Assembly (NCBI GenBank): GCA_034440615.1
Contig: JAOTOM010004323.1
Location: 1 to 64,000 of the forward strand
DNA from: Ashinkailepas kermadecensis
Taxonomy: Eukaryota > Arthropoda > Thecostraca > Neolepadidae
Direction: 5' to 3'
Length of the DNA stretch: 64,000 bases
Made by a program: the position numbers and the translations under genes. This document shows, in pieces, positions 11,716 through 22,944 of the stretch (the stretch's first letter is position 1; each line of letters starts with the position of its first letter). The notes beneath the pieces were generated by a model. That model was not told the origin of the DNA and made no database searches. It worked only from the letters and a program-made list of their open reading frames with translations.

Positions 11716-11970
11716 CGTGACACCATGCCGGGGTCAGTGGAGCACCACCCCAGCGGACCACACTTGCAGCGCCAGGCTGGGAACGCGCCGGTCACACATC
11801 ACACCAGTCACGGTGCCTGACACGGAGCCGGCCGGCCGGCCGGCACGCAGCACGCTGGCAACGTACTGACCTCCGCACAACGCGACGCTCCTCTGATCGG
11901 GCAGTCGACGCTCGCCTACTGGCTGTCGACCTGCGCCGCTGGCACGGACATGGGGCGTGGCGGCGCACTC

Positions 11971-12067
11971 TCTGGGCGTGTGTGGGCATGGGCGCATGGG
12001 CGCAAAATGTTGGTAGTCGGCGCGCCTTAAAACACCAGTACACCACCACCACATCTGGGCGTGCGTG
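11971..12067 (+). mobile_element. ~69-bp retro-insertion with 3' stem-loop and TSD
   Basis: A segment of 69 bp (11985-12053) is bracketed by tctgggcgtgtgtg at 11971-11984 and tctgggcgtgcgtg at 12054-12067, a 14-bp target-site duplication with one mismatch. The insert contains tgggcgcaaaatg, then tagtcggcgcgcctt and a CAC-rich tail. It matches the stem-loop tail of the other tiny insertions at 17654 and 50515. Its 5' end carries about 12 extra bases (a repeat of catgggcg). The right duplication runs into the first unit of the 138-bp array. Confidence 0.6.
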
Positions 12068-12482
12068 CGTGCAGTGTGCCGACGGGTTAGGCGTGGCGTC
12101 ACTAACGAGGGAGAGAGGGCCCCAGACCAGCCCGCACCGAGTCGCCCGACGTCCACTACTGGACAATGTGCCAACCGGCCAGGTGGAGCCCGGACATGTC
12201 ACGTGCGTGCAGTGTGCCGACGGGTTAGGCGTGGCGTCACTAACGAGGGAGAGAGGGCCCCAGACCAGCCCGCACCGAGTCGCCCGACGTCCACTACTGG
12301 ACAATGTGCCAACCGGCGAGGTGGAGCCCGGACATGTCACGTGCGTGCAGTGTGCCGACGGGTTAGGCGTGGCGTCACTAACGAGGGAGAGAGGGCCCCC
12401 AGACCAGCCCGCACCGAGTCGCCCGACGTCCACTACTGGACAATGTGCCAACCGGCGAGGTGGAGCCCGGACATGTCACGTG
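12066..12482. repeat. Tandem repeat, 138-bp unit, 3 copies
   Basis: Three almost identical 138-bp units begin with gcagtgtgccgacggg at 12071, 12209 and 12347 and end near gcccggacatgtcacgtg. As 138 is a multiple of three, frames of 146-219 codons stay open on both strands. I see no protein motif and treat them as spurious. Confidence 0.95.
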
Positions 12483-13483
12483 GCAGTCGATTCCGAAACA
12501 TGGAAGGTACTATGGGGCGCGAATAAGGTACTGAATTCGCCATCGACGAAGGGAAAGTTTGTATTCAAGTTTGCACACAAAGAAGAATCGTATGTCATGC
12601 CATGTAATTAGAAAATTCATGCATTTATTCACCAAAAAATGGGCATAACAGACCCGCCTAGTGTGGGTAGTGATGTATAACCTTGGTGTAGTAGTGTAGT
12701 GTAACTGCTTGACGTACGTGGTAAGCGGATAGTGTTACTGCTTCGGTGCGAAGATCTGGCCGAGTTCCGCGGACACTCCACTTTGTCTTTGCACTTGGGC
12801 GAAGCGACTCCTTTGGATGAGCGTTCGAACAAGTGCAGCCCCTCTGCAACCTGCAGTTTTAGTGGCTTGTGTTACGTATAGCAGTATTTCATTATGCCTA
12901 TGTCTATATGTATAGCAATGCTGTGGTTGAGTTCAGTAGAATCGCTTTCAAAGAGCCCCAAAAATTATGTGTTGTAGGTACAGTGGATAGTGCTGAACAA
13001 AGTGATGTGTGATAGCATTGTGATGGTCTCAAGAACATCCAGGATCCTTTTGAATTATAAATGGATGTGTATTGAACTTTGATATTGCCAGCCGAGTTCG
13101 CGTGTGCACGACGTCTCCAAATTGTGGCCCGTTAGAATGGGCCGGAAGTGGGCCGGACATTCCGAATGGATCTGTAATCCGTGTTTTTATGGCTGCCAGG
13201 GGTGTGGTGTGAGCAATGGCTCCACTTGCTTGTTGCGTCTAGAATGAAGGATCTTTTGAATACCATGCCATAATTGTTGACGACGTTATTTAATTTGAGT
13301 TTCATGGTGGTTTCCCGATGTCCAGTAAGTCTTGCGGACAATTGCTCCCCCCCAACTCCTGATTTATGAGAAGTTCCACATCTGGTTGTGACACAGCATT
13401 TCAAGATATAATTTCATCACTCAGAAACAGGCCTTCCCTTTCCGTGTTGAGATCACGAGCTTTCATTGACGGACTTTCCGCTT
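12483..13483. other. No gene seen
   Basis: Unique sequence without repeats that I can detect. Small reverse frames near 12629-12849 and 13132-13404 carry no known motif. Confidence 0.5.
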
Positions 13484-13575
13484 TCCAACTTTCATCACCA
13501 TGTTTATCCTGAAGTACTCTCGATCCTTGTTCAAAAAGGGGGATTTGCGGCGAGATTCTGTCTCGTGGGCAGCTT
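13484..13575. repeat. Dispersed repeat copy (uninterrupted)
   Basis: This segment matches 39495-39541 plus 39731-39775. Shared landmarks are gaagtactctcga and ggatttgcggcga. The copy here is continuous, while the copy at 39.5 kb is split by a SINE2 insertion. The family to which this repeat belongs is not recognised. Confidence 0.6.
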
Positions 13576-14821
13576 ACTCTACACTTGGTACCGCGGGCGG
13601 CGTGCCACCCGTCCTGCATGAACGGAGGCCATGTGAGATCTTGCTGATGAGGTTCTGTAAGTTAGTCACGAAAAATGTCGCTCTTAATCGTTATCTGCGT
13701 AAGAGCAATGACAGATACCGGCTTGAACTGTTTACTATAGCGTTCCTCAGCACCTGGGGATCCTAGCAGTGTGCCATGTGTTTAATATTGGCACATAGAT
13801 CAGGGTTCAGATGAGGTCAAGGTGGTCACCTCGGTTTGGAAGGTTCTGACGTCGTGCTCGAAAACACCACTGTCTTGCACACAGGAGTGAACTGGACGCA
13901 AGTTCCGTTTCAGCATTCAATTAACCACAGAATGACTCGTAAGCAGAACAAGATCGTTTGCGGTCAAGTTCAGTTGGTGCCCTCGAATGACCCTGGCCTG
14001 GAAAGGTCAATGACTGTTGTAGACACGTCAGCTGAGTTGTCAGTCACCCTACCACATCTGTTATTCACCGTTTGGATGCAATGCGTCAGCTCAATTGCCG
14101 ATAACTCGCGAGTTCAGCTAATGCGCCATTATATATTCTACTTTATGACAGCACAGCTCACCGGCATGCTATATTTTCAATTTCTACGTCATGAGGTCGG
14201 AGAAGGATGTTCCATTAGCTACACGAAGCGGACGCGTGCCGTTTTCCCCTGGTTGTGAAGCAAACACTTTAGGGAGGTGTGGGGTGCGGTGGGGTTGCAT
14301 CGACCACTTCTGCACGGGGCAGAGTTGACATGAAAATGCTGCTTTCGAAGTCAATTATTCTGTATCTCACTTCATCTGGCTGCGCACGTTGACCACAAGC
14401 ACAAAGGGCACTCCATGTTTGGCGGTAAAAACGTGCCGCTCCCATTGATTATTTCAACATAAAAATTCCCGTGTCCGGCCATTGTGCCTATTGTGAGCCC
14501 ATGACATTCAGAAGGCAGTCTGCACGTGACACCTTCCAGGATGCGGCGCTGATAGAGGTGTTACTGATATATTCGTTATTGGGTATTGCACCTTTTGGGC
14601 AGACGCCTGCAGACATGTCACTTGGCGCCCGCTTCAGATACACTGCGTCGATAGCACTTTGACGAGCCATTGTTACTACAATGCATTGTGATTACTGTGC
14701 ACGCGTGCACCAAGTGCTGGCCCATGTTGCGCCAATGAGGCCCTGCAAAATAGTCGTGAACTCGGGCTGTGGCTGATGGGCTAATCTGCCGGCCACAGGT
14801 CGTGATATTTGAGACGGACAC
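13576..14821 (+). other. Unique DNA; unassigned 140-codon open frame
   Basis: An open frame at 13836-14258 encodes 140 residues from an ATG. It is one of the longest frames in the window that does not lie in a tandem array. It has no motif I recognise and no visible splice context. Its length is not beyond chance for this base composition. Nothing else was found in the stretch. Confidence 0.3.
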
Positions 14822-15430
14822 CGTCAAACCATGTCTTGGCCAGCGCCAGGACACGTGTCAAGTGTCGCTCCACGGCTGCTGATGCTCAGGGGACCTCGCT
14901 GTCAAACCATGCCTTGGCCGGGACTAGAACATGTGCCATGTGTCGCTCCACGGCTGCTGATGCTCAGGGGACCTCGCTGTCAAACCATGCCTTGGCCGGG
15001 ACTAGAACATGTGCCATGTGTTGCTACACGGCTGCGGATGCTCAGGCTGACCTCGCTGTCAAACCATGCCTTGGCCGGGACTAACATGTGCCATGTGTTG
15101 TACGGCTGCGGATGCTTGGGACCTCGCTGTCAAACCATGCCTTGGCCGGGACTAGAACATGTGCCATGTGTTGCTACGGCTGCGGATGCTCGGCTGACCT
15201 GTGTCAAACCATGCCTTGGCCGGGACTAGAACATGTGCCATGTGTTGCTACACGGCTGCGGATGCTTAGGGGACCTCGCTGTCAAACCATGCCTTGGCCG
15301 GGACTAGAACATGTGCCATGTGTTGCTACACGGCTGCGGATGCTCAGGGGACCTCGCTGTCAAACCATGCCTTGGCCGGGACTAGAACATGTGCCATGTG
15401 TTGCTACACGGCTGCGGATGCTCAGGTTGA
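14822..15430. repeat. Minisatellite, 78-bp unit, ~8 copies
   Basis: Units contain caaaccatgccttggccggg, acatgtgccatgtgttgct and cggctgcggatgctcag. The first unit is the most diverged (caccgtcaaaccatgtcttg at 14820), which marks the array edge. Units around 15080-15210 have lost 4-10 bp. Frames of up to 143 codons are by-products of a period divisible by three. Confidence 0.94.
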
Positions 15431-16674
15431 CCTTAATGACGTCGTGCGGAGTGGCCTCTTGCATGAGATTTTGTTGTGTTGAGGTATTTTTATCTGTCTG
15501 CTTATTTTGGCTTTTTTAGTTTCACTTCTTTTTTTTGCTGATGTGCCCTAGGACACAAATAAATAACTAACCAACAAACTGTGTTTTCCGTTATGTGGTA
15601 GGGATAATAACTAACCAACGAACTGTCGGTTACGGACCCAATGTATGGCCAGTTAGGGGCTAAGCACCCAGATTCCCCACACCGCACCGAACATCCCACT
15701 GAGTATGGCCCTATCCATCACAATGAGGCTCCTGATAAAATGGCCTCCATGTTCATGTTTTGAGCAGAGGGGTAACAGTAAAATTTTGCTGTAGGGCTCC
15801 ACGTTTTTGGGAAATGGCATTTATAGCTGGAGGCATGGAGGCGCAGGAGAGCGTTCCCTAGGGCCAGTCGAATATCTGTGGCCCCCAGACGACCCGAGGC
15901 AGAAGTGACGGCCCCACAACACAGCCTCTGGGGCCCGCCAATGTCGTGTGACACCACTCAGTGCTGGCCCGTACTCCGGGGCCGGCGAGGTAGCCGGAGA
16001 CTGCAGCGGCGTGTAGCAGCACATCCGTGGACCGCATCGGAGCACAGGATCGTAGCACCACACACCACGCGTCCGACATTCAGCGGCACCTGCTCGTCCT
16101 GACCTGAGCGTCATCTGGCAGACCTGAGCGTCATCTGGCAGCACCGCCAGTGGTCACTGAGCACGCCTCTCACCGGTTGTCATGCTTGGCTAGTTCGAGA
16201 AGTTCCTACATCTGGCGACTTTTGGTATGGCAACATCATAGCTCTTCCAGCAACTTGACGATGCAGACATATCTTAATAAACAGAAAGCATGCTTCAAAC
16301 GAGTCGAAAAAAACTGCTAGGATAGTGATTAAGGTGTACTGCGATGCACAGACGAAAATTATTCTATGAAATCGACCGGCCGACTACAAAATCTAGTTGA
16401 GATCCGACTTCATAGACATGACATGCCGCTTTCATTCAGCTTTTCGGGTCACCTTTAATAGAGCACTTTTAGGATGACAGCTCCACCTCATTTCTAGAAC
16501 TGGGTTTCCAGCAAGCTGGTCCATGTTATTGACTTGGTTGTGCATATATTTTCCAGTACACCTGCTAACTAGCTTAGCATCTGTTGATGCACGATTGGAA
16601 CATTTCTTGTTTTCAAAACATCTCCATCATCGAGATTTAGAACAACGGCGATTATGAGCGAGCGCGAAGCCCAA
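15431..16674. other. No gene; possible retro-element tail pieces
   Basis: At 15545-15625 there are two tracts resembling retro-element 3' tails: gatgtgccctaggacacaaa followed by taactaaccaac, and a second taactaaccaacgaactg. A 20-bp direct duplication (gacctgagcgtcatctggca) lies at 16102-16141. The remainder is unique and unassigned. Confidence 0.45.
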
Positions 16675-16805
16675 GCGTGTCTACTCCCGAACATGTCTAC
16701 CGCCATGTATATGGCACAAACGAAGCCTAAGCGTGTCTACTGCCGTGCAAATGGCACAAACGAAGTCCGAGCGTGTCTACTCCCCTGCATATGGCACAAA
16801 CGTTC
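16675..16805. repeat. Short tandem repeat, ~40-56-bp unit, 3 copies
   Basis: Three copies open with cgtgtctactcc or cgtgtctactgc and close with atggcacaaacg. The first copy has an internal extension. Confidence 0.75.
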
Positions 16806-17638
16806 ATCTGAATGGGCGTCCAGATCTTGCACGACCGCCTCGCGCTTGAAACCTTAAAATTAACTGATATTGTTGCAGTGTTTCGCGCTCTAATGGATCT
16901 TCGTAGAATGGGGGCTTCCAAGCGCGTCAGTTTCCTCTCGTCTGTTTTGGAAGTAGGATGGACATCCAGGATGCTCACCAGAGAAAGATCGTGGGTTGGA
17001 GTCTCAACTGTCGCTGCTCTTTGTCCGCGACCAATTAACGTGGGAGATTGGCGACGTGGAGAGCAGTCAGTGCGTCGCAAAGCCAATCACTAGCCAGCCG
17101 TCTTGAATCCCAACTGAGTCGTTGACCCGGAACGACGGTGTCAGTGCACTGTTGCCTTCTCGTGCTAATCAATCTCCTTTGACGACAATGACATGCTTTT
17201 CCAAACTGCGGTCCGGCTCATTCACAGACACTCACCCCCCCCAGCCGGAATGTTCGAGTGCGGCTATCCATCAGAATGTTCGTTGAACGGCGTACATGAT
17301 ATAAATTTGCGGCCCTCCTGTGCACTTCTCGGATGCAGAGGTCTGAGTGCACCTCTTCCCGTAGTTTGTTCCGAGCAGTGATGCACCTGCAGGGAAATGG
17401 CCTGCCTTGGACGCATCGCGCCGACCAAAGCTGTGGGTCCGCTAGTGACACCTCGTGGTATTCGTGACCCGCCCAAATGGTGACCTGCCTATGGGATAAA
17501 CCAATATTTTGTGTTTCCATTCTTCCTCCCTTAAATATAGTATAAATAGTCATTTGGGCGGAATTACCATAATGAGTATACTTCACCGAGTGCTTGGTTG
17601 GTAGACTGGCGCGGGAATGACATTGCTGGCGCGGCTGG
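16806..17638. other. No gene seen
   Basis: Unique sequence. Open frames at 16812-17093 (plus) and 17218-17586 (minus, 122 codons) show no recognisable motif. Confidence 0.45.
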
Positions 17639-17721
17639 TGACAGCTTTTCCACTGGGCGCTACATGACCGATGTAGTCGATGTGCCCTGAAGCCCTAATA
17701 ACTAACTGACAGCTTTTCCAC
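17639..17721 (+). mobile_element. 53-bp retro-insertion with 15-bp TSD
   Basis: A 53-bp insert (17654-17706) lies between two perfect copies of tgacagcttttccac (17639-17653 and 17707-17721). It begins tgggcgctacatgacc, continues tagtcgatgtgccct and ends in an ataactaac tail. The segments gggcgc and gtgccc can pair as a stem, with GAC and GTC pairing inside the loop. The same layout occurs in SINE tails of this window. I read it as the extreme 3' end of a LINE or SINE that was reverse-transcribed only as far as the stem-loop. Confidence 0.8.
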
Positions 17722-18075
17722 ACTATTACGGATACCACAGCTTCTAATGACAATTTGCGCTGATGATTAAACGATCTTGCCAGTTACCTCGATTTAACAT
17801 TAATTTTTCACTCAATAATTTGGCGTCATTGCAGCACCCGTGCTAAAGAAGCGGCGCTAGTACACAGCACGAGGCGTGTCACTGCGCTCACAAACAATGG
17901 TGACCAATCAGCGTTTGTCTTCCGTCTACGTCACAGGCTGTCCGACCATGTGTCCTCACTTCGTCCATGCCAAGCAACGGATCTGATCTGACTGTCTACC
18001 TTGATCGCCAAATTCCCCCGAGACGCGGGGTATTATCAAGTATTAGCAATAAGTGTTTGTATCTAAATGTAAATA

Positions 18076-18078
<3 letters not shown>
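17722..18078. other. No gene seen
   Basis: Unique sequence running up to the TA tract; no motif found. Confidence 0.5.
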
Positions 18079-18134
<56 letters not shown>

Positions 18135-18138
18135 ATGG

Positions 18139-18192
<54 letters not shown>

Positions 18193-18284
18193 ATATCTAT
18201 ATCTATATCTATATTTTTATATATATATATATCAATATATATATATCTATATCTATATCTATATCTATATCTATATCTATATCC
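18079..18284. repeat. (TA)n tract grading into (TATATC)n
   Basis: Long alternating TA run with a few interruptions, followed from about 18190 by hexamer repeats of ctatat. Open frames through it encode Tyr-Ile repeats and are artefacts. Confidence 0.97.
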
Positions 18285-19342
18285 AACTCCAAATTACCTA
18301 AGGTTGCCCTAAGCGTGTCCTGGAACATTGCGTGCAAACGGCTGATGTTGATGGTGGCGTCAACGGACGGCTGGCGCAAACCTGAGTTTTGCCGACGTGT
18401 CGGCTGCAACGTGATAACCGCGTCCCTCGCACCGCAACATGAGCAATGAGCGTGGGTGCGGCGTTGGGAGGCGCGGAGCAGGCGAACGGCGTCGACGAGC
18501 GGGCTATGTAACGTAATCGGTGATCGTGCTGCTGAACCCACAGTTATGACGTGCGGAAATCCCTTCACACGCCTTGTATGATGCTGATTGATGTGTGCAT
18601 TCCCGTGCAGGTATTTTATTGTATTCGCTGCGAGCACATTGAGAACAGGGCTATGGCTTTTCAGTTAAGCCCCTGCTCTCATTTTACGAGTTTGTTGTCG
18701 CTGTGATTAGCTTGCAGACTACATGGGCTGTTTGAACATTGCTCACTACACGCAGCTGTGTGACCCGCACAGAGGATGCGTGCTACAGCCACCACAATGA
18801 ATTCAGAGCGCTTACGCACTTAGTGCGAATGCCAGTGTTGTGGCAGCTTGCAGCACAATCGCCGAGACCGCCTGCGTTTGTATCTGCCACTGCTGACGAA
18901 TGCAATTATTTTTTCCCCCGAGAAGCTATGCAAATCGTACGTGAAAACAACATCTTGGAAGACGACAAATGTCTTTGTTTACGAACATGTTATATGGCCT
19001 TTGGCATGGACATAAAATGGCCCATATAGTCGGCACGCCTTAAAGCGCCGATCCACCATTGCATTGCCTTCGGCATTCGATGTGCACTGAGCATAAATAA
19101 TCAATCAGCCATTAAGTTTATGAGTACAGCGCGTTTTCCAGGCAACCAACGGGAGCCCGGCTGGTGGCTTGCCTAGGGATACAGGTGTAGGAACAGATAT
19201 GTCAGGCGGCTGGATGGACGTCGGATGGCGGCGCAGTAAGTGCAGGCTGGTTGCGGTGGGTCGGCACTATTGGGCGACATGGGGACTGACAGCAGCCGCA
19301 GCCTGTCTGCGCCGGTTACGTCACCGCCATCGCCGCCAGGCA
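18285..19342. other. Unique DNA; possible weak stem-loop insertion at 19008-19065
   Basis: Mostly unassigned. At about 19011-19045 the motif tagtcggcacgccttaaagc resembles the tiny stem-loop insertions elsewhere. It is flanked by the imperfect pair gcctttggcat and gccttcggcat, so an old copy is possible but weak. An open frame at 18739-19029 (96 codons) has no known motif. Confidence 0.35.
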
Positions 19343-19625
19343 CAGCCGGCGCCCTGGCTGAGGTCAAGAGGTCTGTCTGGTCTGCGTGGTGGCCGGCGGT
19401 TGGTCATGGGTCGCCAGTGACGCGGCCTCTGCTCCAGCCGGCGCCCTGGCTGAGGTCAAGAGGTCTGTCTGGTCTGCGTGGTGGCCGGCGGTTGGTCATG
19501 GGTCGCCAGTGACGCGACCTCTGCTCCAGCCGGCGCCCTGGCTGAGGTCAAGAGGTCTGTCTGGTCTGCGTGGTGGTCGGCGGTTGGTCATGGGTCGCTA
19601 GTGACGCGGCCTCTGCTCCAGCCGG
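19343..19625. repeat. Tandem repeat, 92-bp unit, 3 copies
   Basis: Three near-identical 92-bp units start gccctggctgaggtcaagag at 19351, 19443 and 19535 and end ctgctccagccg. They pass directly into the next array. Confidence 0.95.
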
Positions 19626-19915
19626 CCCTTGCGTCCGTCACCGTCGTCCGTGCCGCGCGCCACCGCCTCCTCCGCAACTCAGACGCCGGCTCTGCCCCGG
19701 CCGGCCCCTTGTGTCCGCCACCGTCGCCCGTGCCGCGCGCCACCGCCTCCTCCGCAACTCAGACGCCGGCTCTGCCCCGGCCGGCTCCTTGTGTCCGTCA
19801 CCGTCGCCCGTGCCGCGCGCCACCGCCTCCTCCGCAACTCAGACGCCGGCTCCTTGCGTCCGTCACCGTCGCCCGTGCCGCGCGCCACCGCCTCCTCCGC
19901 AACTCAGACGCTGTG
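19626..19915. repeat. Minisatellite, 80/65-bp unit, ~4 copies
   Basis: Units contain tccgtcaccgtcgcccgtgc and cctcctccgcaactcagacg, at spacings of 80, 80 and 65 bp. The last spacing lacks a ctctgccccggccgg block. Overlapping frames in all registers are by-products. Confidence 0.9.
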
Positions 19916-20208
19916 CTCAGCGGTGTCCTTGACGGTCTGGCGTTTGTGGCTGGTCGCCCTGCTTGACCGACCCGTTGTTTACTGAAAATACTCATCAATG
20001 TCCCAGAACCGTGTCTGTGGTGTTGAAATGAATGCTGAAATACCTCTTGATCGCCAGGATGTCTTGTCGTTTGAATACCTTAAGTCCTTAAGTCCAACGA
20101 TATCGCTTCGCTTCTGCTTGTGGAGGTCGTTGGTGAAGTTGATGTCGATTTCATCTGTTCTTTGGAGCCGCCCATGGCAGACGCGATGCCTAAGCTCAAT
20201 GCCGAATG

Positions 20209-20289
20209 TTATATATATTTTATTGGCGACGCTATATGACTCAACGGTCGACGTGTCGTAAAACCAATAACCAATTATATATATTTCAT
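20209..20289 (+). mobile_element. 51-bp SINE1 tail insertion with 15-bp TSD
   Basis: The insert 20224-20274 is the last 51 bp of SINE1: tggcgacgctatatgactc, then cggtcgacgtgtcgt and an aaccaataaccaa tail. It is flanked by ttatatatattttat (20209-20223) and ttatatatatttcat (20275-20289), a 15-bp duplication with one mismatch. The tRNA-like head and most of the core are absent. The copy starts at the base of the 3' stem (gcgacgc pairing with gtgtcgt), the same breakpoint type as at 17654 and 50515. Confidence 0.82.
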
Positions 20290-20424
20290 TTTAGCATAGG
20301 AATGTCTCCAGTCTGTAGCAACACCTGCTTTTGCAAATGCGCGTATGCAGCAACATTCTATGGAGGTGGTGTCAGTGCATTTTTGACTATTGTTATCGAG
20401 GTTGTTACATGGAGCACGATCGGT

Positions 20425-20945
20425 AAGGCGTTGGACTCCCGGTAGGGCGCCGGACTCCTTACCGCGAGATAGCTGATTCTAATTCCACAACCGGCGGTGT
20501 TACAGAATCCAACCGTGACCAGTCGGCGTGAGAGGTTGGCGAGAGGTTACCGAGTCCAGCCGTGACCAGTCGGCGTGAGAGGTTGGCTATACTATACAGC
20601 CGTGACCAGTCGGCGTGAGAGGTTGGCGAGAGGTTACCGAGTCCAGCCGTGACCAGTCGGCATGAGAGGTTGGCAGGTTACCTAGTCCAGCCGTGACCAG
20701 TCGGCGTGAGAGGTTGGCAGAGGTTACCGAGTCCAGCCGTGACCAGTCGGCGTGAGAGGTTGGCGAGAGGTTACCGAGTCCAGCCGTGACCAGTCGGCAT
20801 GAGAGGTTGGCTATACTATACAGCCGTGACCAGTCGGCGTGAGAGGTTGGCTATACTATACAGCCGTGACCAGTCGGCGTGAGAGGTTGGCTATGTGACT
20901 ATGTTTACTATGTGACACAGCAGTTGAATGCGAATTAAAATAACC
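20425..20945 (+). mobile_element. SINE2 copy with its core amplified as a minisatellite
   Basis: A degenerate tRNA-like head (cggtaaggcgttggactc, later gattctaattccac in place of a B box) leads at about 20515 into the SINE core gtgaccagtcggcgtgagag. That core is then repeated about nine times to 20890. Spacer variants are ttggctatactata and ttggcgagaggttaccgagt. After the last unit the sequence resumes the SINE2 tail (cagcagttgaatgcg, then aaaataaccc). The tandem array is therefore contained within one SINE, between its head and its tail. No target-site duplication was found. Confidence 0.75.
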
Positions 20946-21052
20946 CAAGGTTCTTCTGCTTCTTCAGTCACGGCGTGGATACTTTCTTACCGATCAATTA
21001 CTTATTCGCTGTTCATTCCTTCCTTCCATGCTACTTACTTTCGCCACAACTG

Positions 21053-21244
21053 CTCCACTACCTGTCCTGGTCATGGTTATTGGTTTTACGACACGTCGAC
21101 CGTTGAGTCATATAGCGTCGCCAATCTCTCACGCCGATTGGTCGCGGGCGAAGAGTAGCGACAGGTGAGATTCGAACCCACAATCCTTCGATTGTGAGAC
21201 GAGCATCTAACCCCTAGACCACTCGTCCCCTCCACTAGCTGTCC
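21053..21244 (-). mobile_element. SINE1, full-length, reverse orientation, with TSD
   Basis: Element 21068-21229. On the minus strand it starts with the tRNA-like head ggggacgagtggtctagggg (A box), has a B box ggttcgaatctcac, the core gaccaatcggcgtgagag and the tail cgtgtcgtaaaaccaataac. Flanks ctccactacctgtcc (21053-21067) and ctccactagctgtcc (21230-21244) are a 15-bp duplication with one mismatch, which defines both ends. It would be transcribed by RNA polymerase III and mobilised by a partner LINE. The head loop gctcgtctcacaatc resembles a tRNA with anticodon CAC. Confidence 0.9.
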
Positions 21245-21271
21245 AAGTGACCCACCCGGTCGCTGACTGAT

Positions 21272-21556
21272 GGCCAGCTGCCCCCGGCCAGCTGCCCCCG
21301 GCCAGCTGCCCCCGGCCAGCTGCCCCCGGCCAGCTGCCCCCGGCCAGCTGCCCCCGGCCACTGCCCCCGGCCAGCTGCCCCCGGCCAGCTGCCCCGGCCA
21401 GTGCCCCGGCCAGCTGCCCCCGGCCAGCTGCCCCCGGCCAGCTGCCCCCGGCCAGCTGCCCCCGGCCAGCTGCCCCCGGCCAGCTGCCCCCGGCCAGCTG
21501 TCCCCGGCCAGCTGCCCCCGGCCAGCTGTCCCCGGCCAGCTGCCCCCGGCCAGCTG
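21272..21556. repeat. Minisatellite, 14-bp unit ggccagctgccccc
   Basis: About 20 copies, with a few shorter 10-13-bp units in the middle. Every unit holds the palindrome CAGCTG. The array begins 28 bp after the SINE1 duplication. Frames of 95 and 180 codons over it are artefacts. Confidence 0.95.
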
Positions 21557-22537
21557 ATACGCTGCCGCGGCGTGTGTGATCAGCCGGCGGTCGGAGGCCG
21601 GTGTTGACGCACGCGTCGCGAGGCTGGCCAGTCGTGCGGAGAGGCGTTACGCCACACTGTCGACACAGCGGGCTGGGCAGACGCCGGCCGAGGAGCATGT
21701 CGGACACAGGCGCCAGCCCGCACCACACACACACACACACAGAAACCACGGACTAGTACCGGCCACGATACGACGCGAGGACATTTGGCGCACCTGCAGC
21801 CCGCCTAAATATCAGCATATTTGAGGGTACGCGATATTGAGCACATTAAAAGCAGTAGCGAAATGAGAAGGCAAATATTCCATGTTTTCTGCATTGTCAC
21901 TCAGTTGTCAATTGCGACCCTTGGATTCTGCATTTTCATATGTTCATTCTCACATTGTTTATAAATTAATTGACATGAAAGGGAATAACACCCATGTATA
22001 AAGTCCAACTTCTATTTTATATTTATAGTTGGCCAACAGTTCAAGTTGGCCAACTCAAAATGGAATCTTGATATTCTGGAAGTTGGCATGCTGTCGATCG
22101 TTTCTCATGTAACACCTTGGCAACGTAGCATTGTTTTCTCGTTGGCAGGCCATCTCCACTACCCGACCTGCACCCATGCATCTGTGGGTCTGGCAACGCA
22201 AGGAGTAGCGCTCAGCTGCACACGTTCTGAATGGATTTCACCGCGTGGGAGACATGCTGTAAATCACTTACCCAAGGCTTCACACAGCCATGATGTATAA
22301 CTATTAAATATATAGCCAAATCTGTTGAGGCATGTACACTGCTATGCTAAAAGTGTATATCCTGGTTAGCTGCTACCAGAACCACGCGATAATATCGCTA
22401 ATGCGTGAGTGACACCATGGAAGCTGTATACCTATGTTACCATTTCATGATCGACAAATCTTACTGCGAAGTAGTTATTTTGCATGTTTTCACACCATCA
22501 TTGTTCACCACTTTTTGGTTGGTCATGGGACAAGACA
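21557..22537. other. No gene seen
   Basis: GC-rich for about 200 bp and then AT-rich unique DNA. A (CA)n run lies at 21723-21742. The small frame at 22046-22300 has no motif I recognise. Confidence 0.5.
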
Positions 22538-22561
22538 TTATATATATATATATATATTTTT

Positions 22562-22632
<71 letters not shown>

Positions 22633-22674
22633 TAATATATACTATACACACACACATACTATATATATATATTA
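22538..22674. repeat. (TA)n tract
   Basis: Alternating TA run with few interruptions, followed by acacacacat and more TA. Tyr-Ile open frames through it are artefacts. Confidence 0.97.
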
Positions 22675-22944
22675 ACGAAAAAATACATAGGCTGTCAAAT
22701 TCTTCAATAGCACATCTAAACACCTGGTTCATCTAATCATTTTCTGTTGCCGACACAATGACACCACTTGCGGGTGGAGAAGTGCCAGAGGGGGAAGGGT
22801 ACTGAGCGAGACATGGGCGTTGGTGGCTGGAGCGGGATGAGTGGCGGGCCAACTCTGGGCAGGTGGAGTGCTGTATGACGTTTGTATGATGGCAGGCGGG
22901 AGTTATGCACCCGGGCATACCACAGGTCGGATGACCCGCAGTGC

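Noticed and set aside
13836..14258. 140-codon frame as a host gene
   Set aside because: Kept only as an unassigned note: no motif, no exon context and a length within chance for the region.
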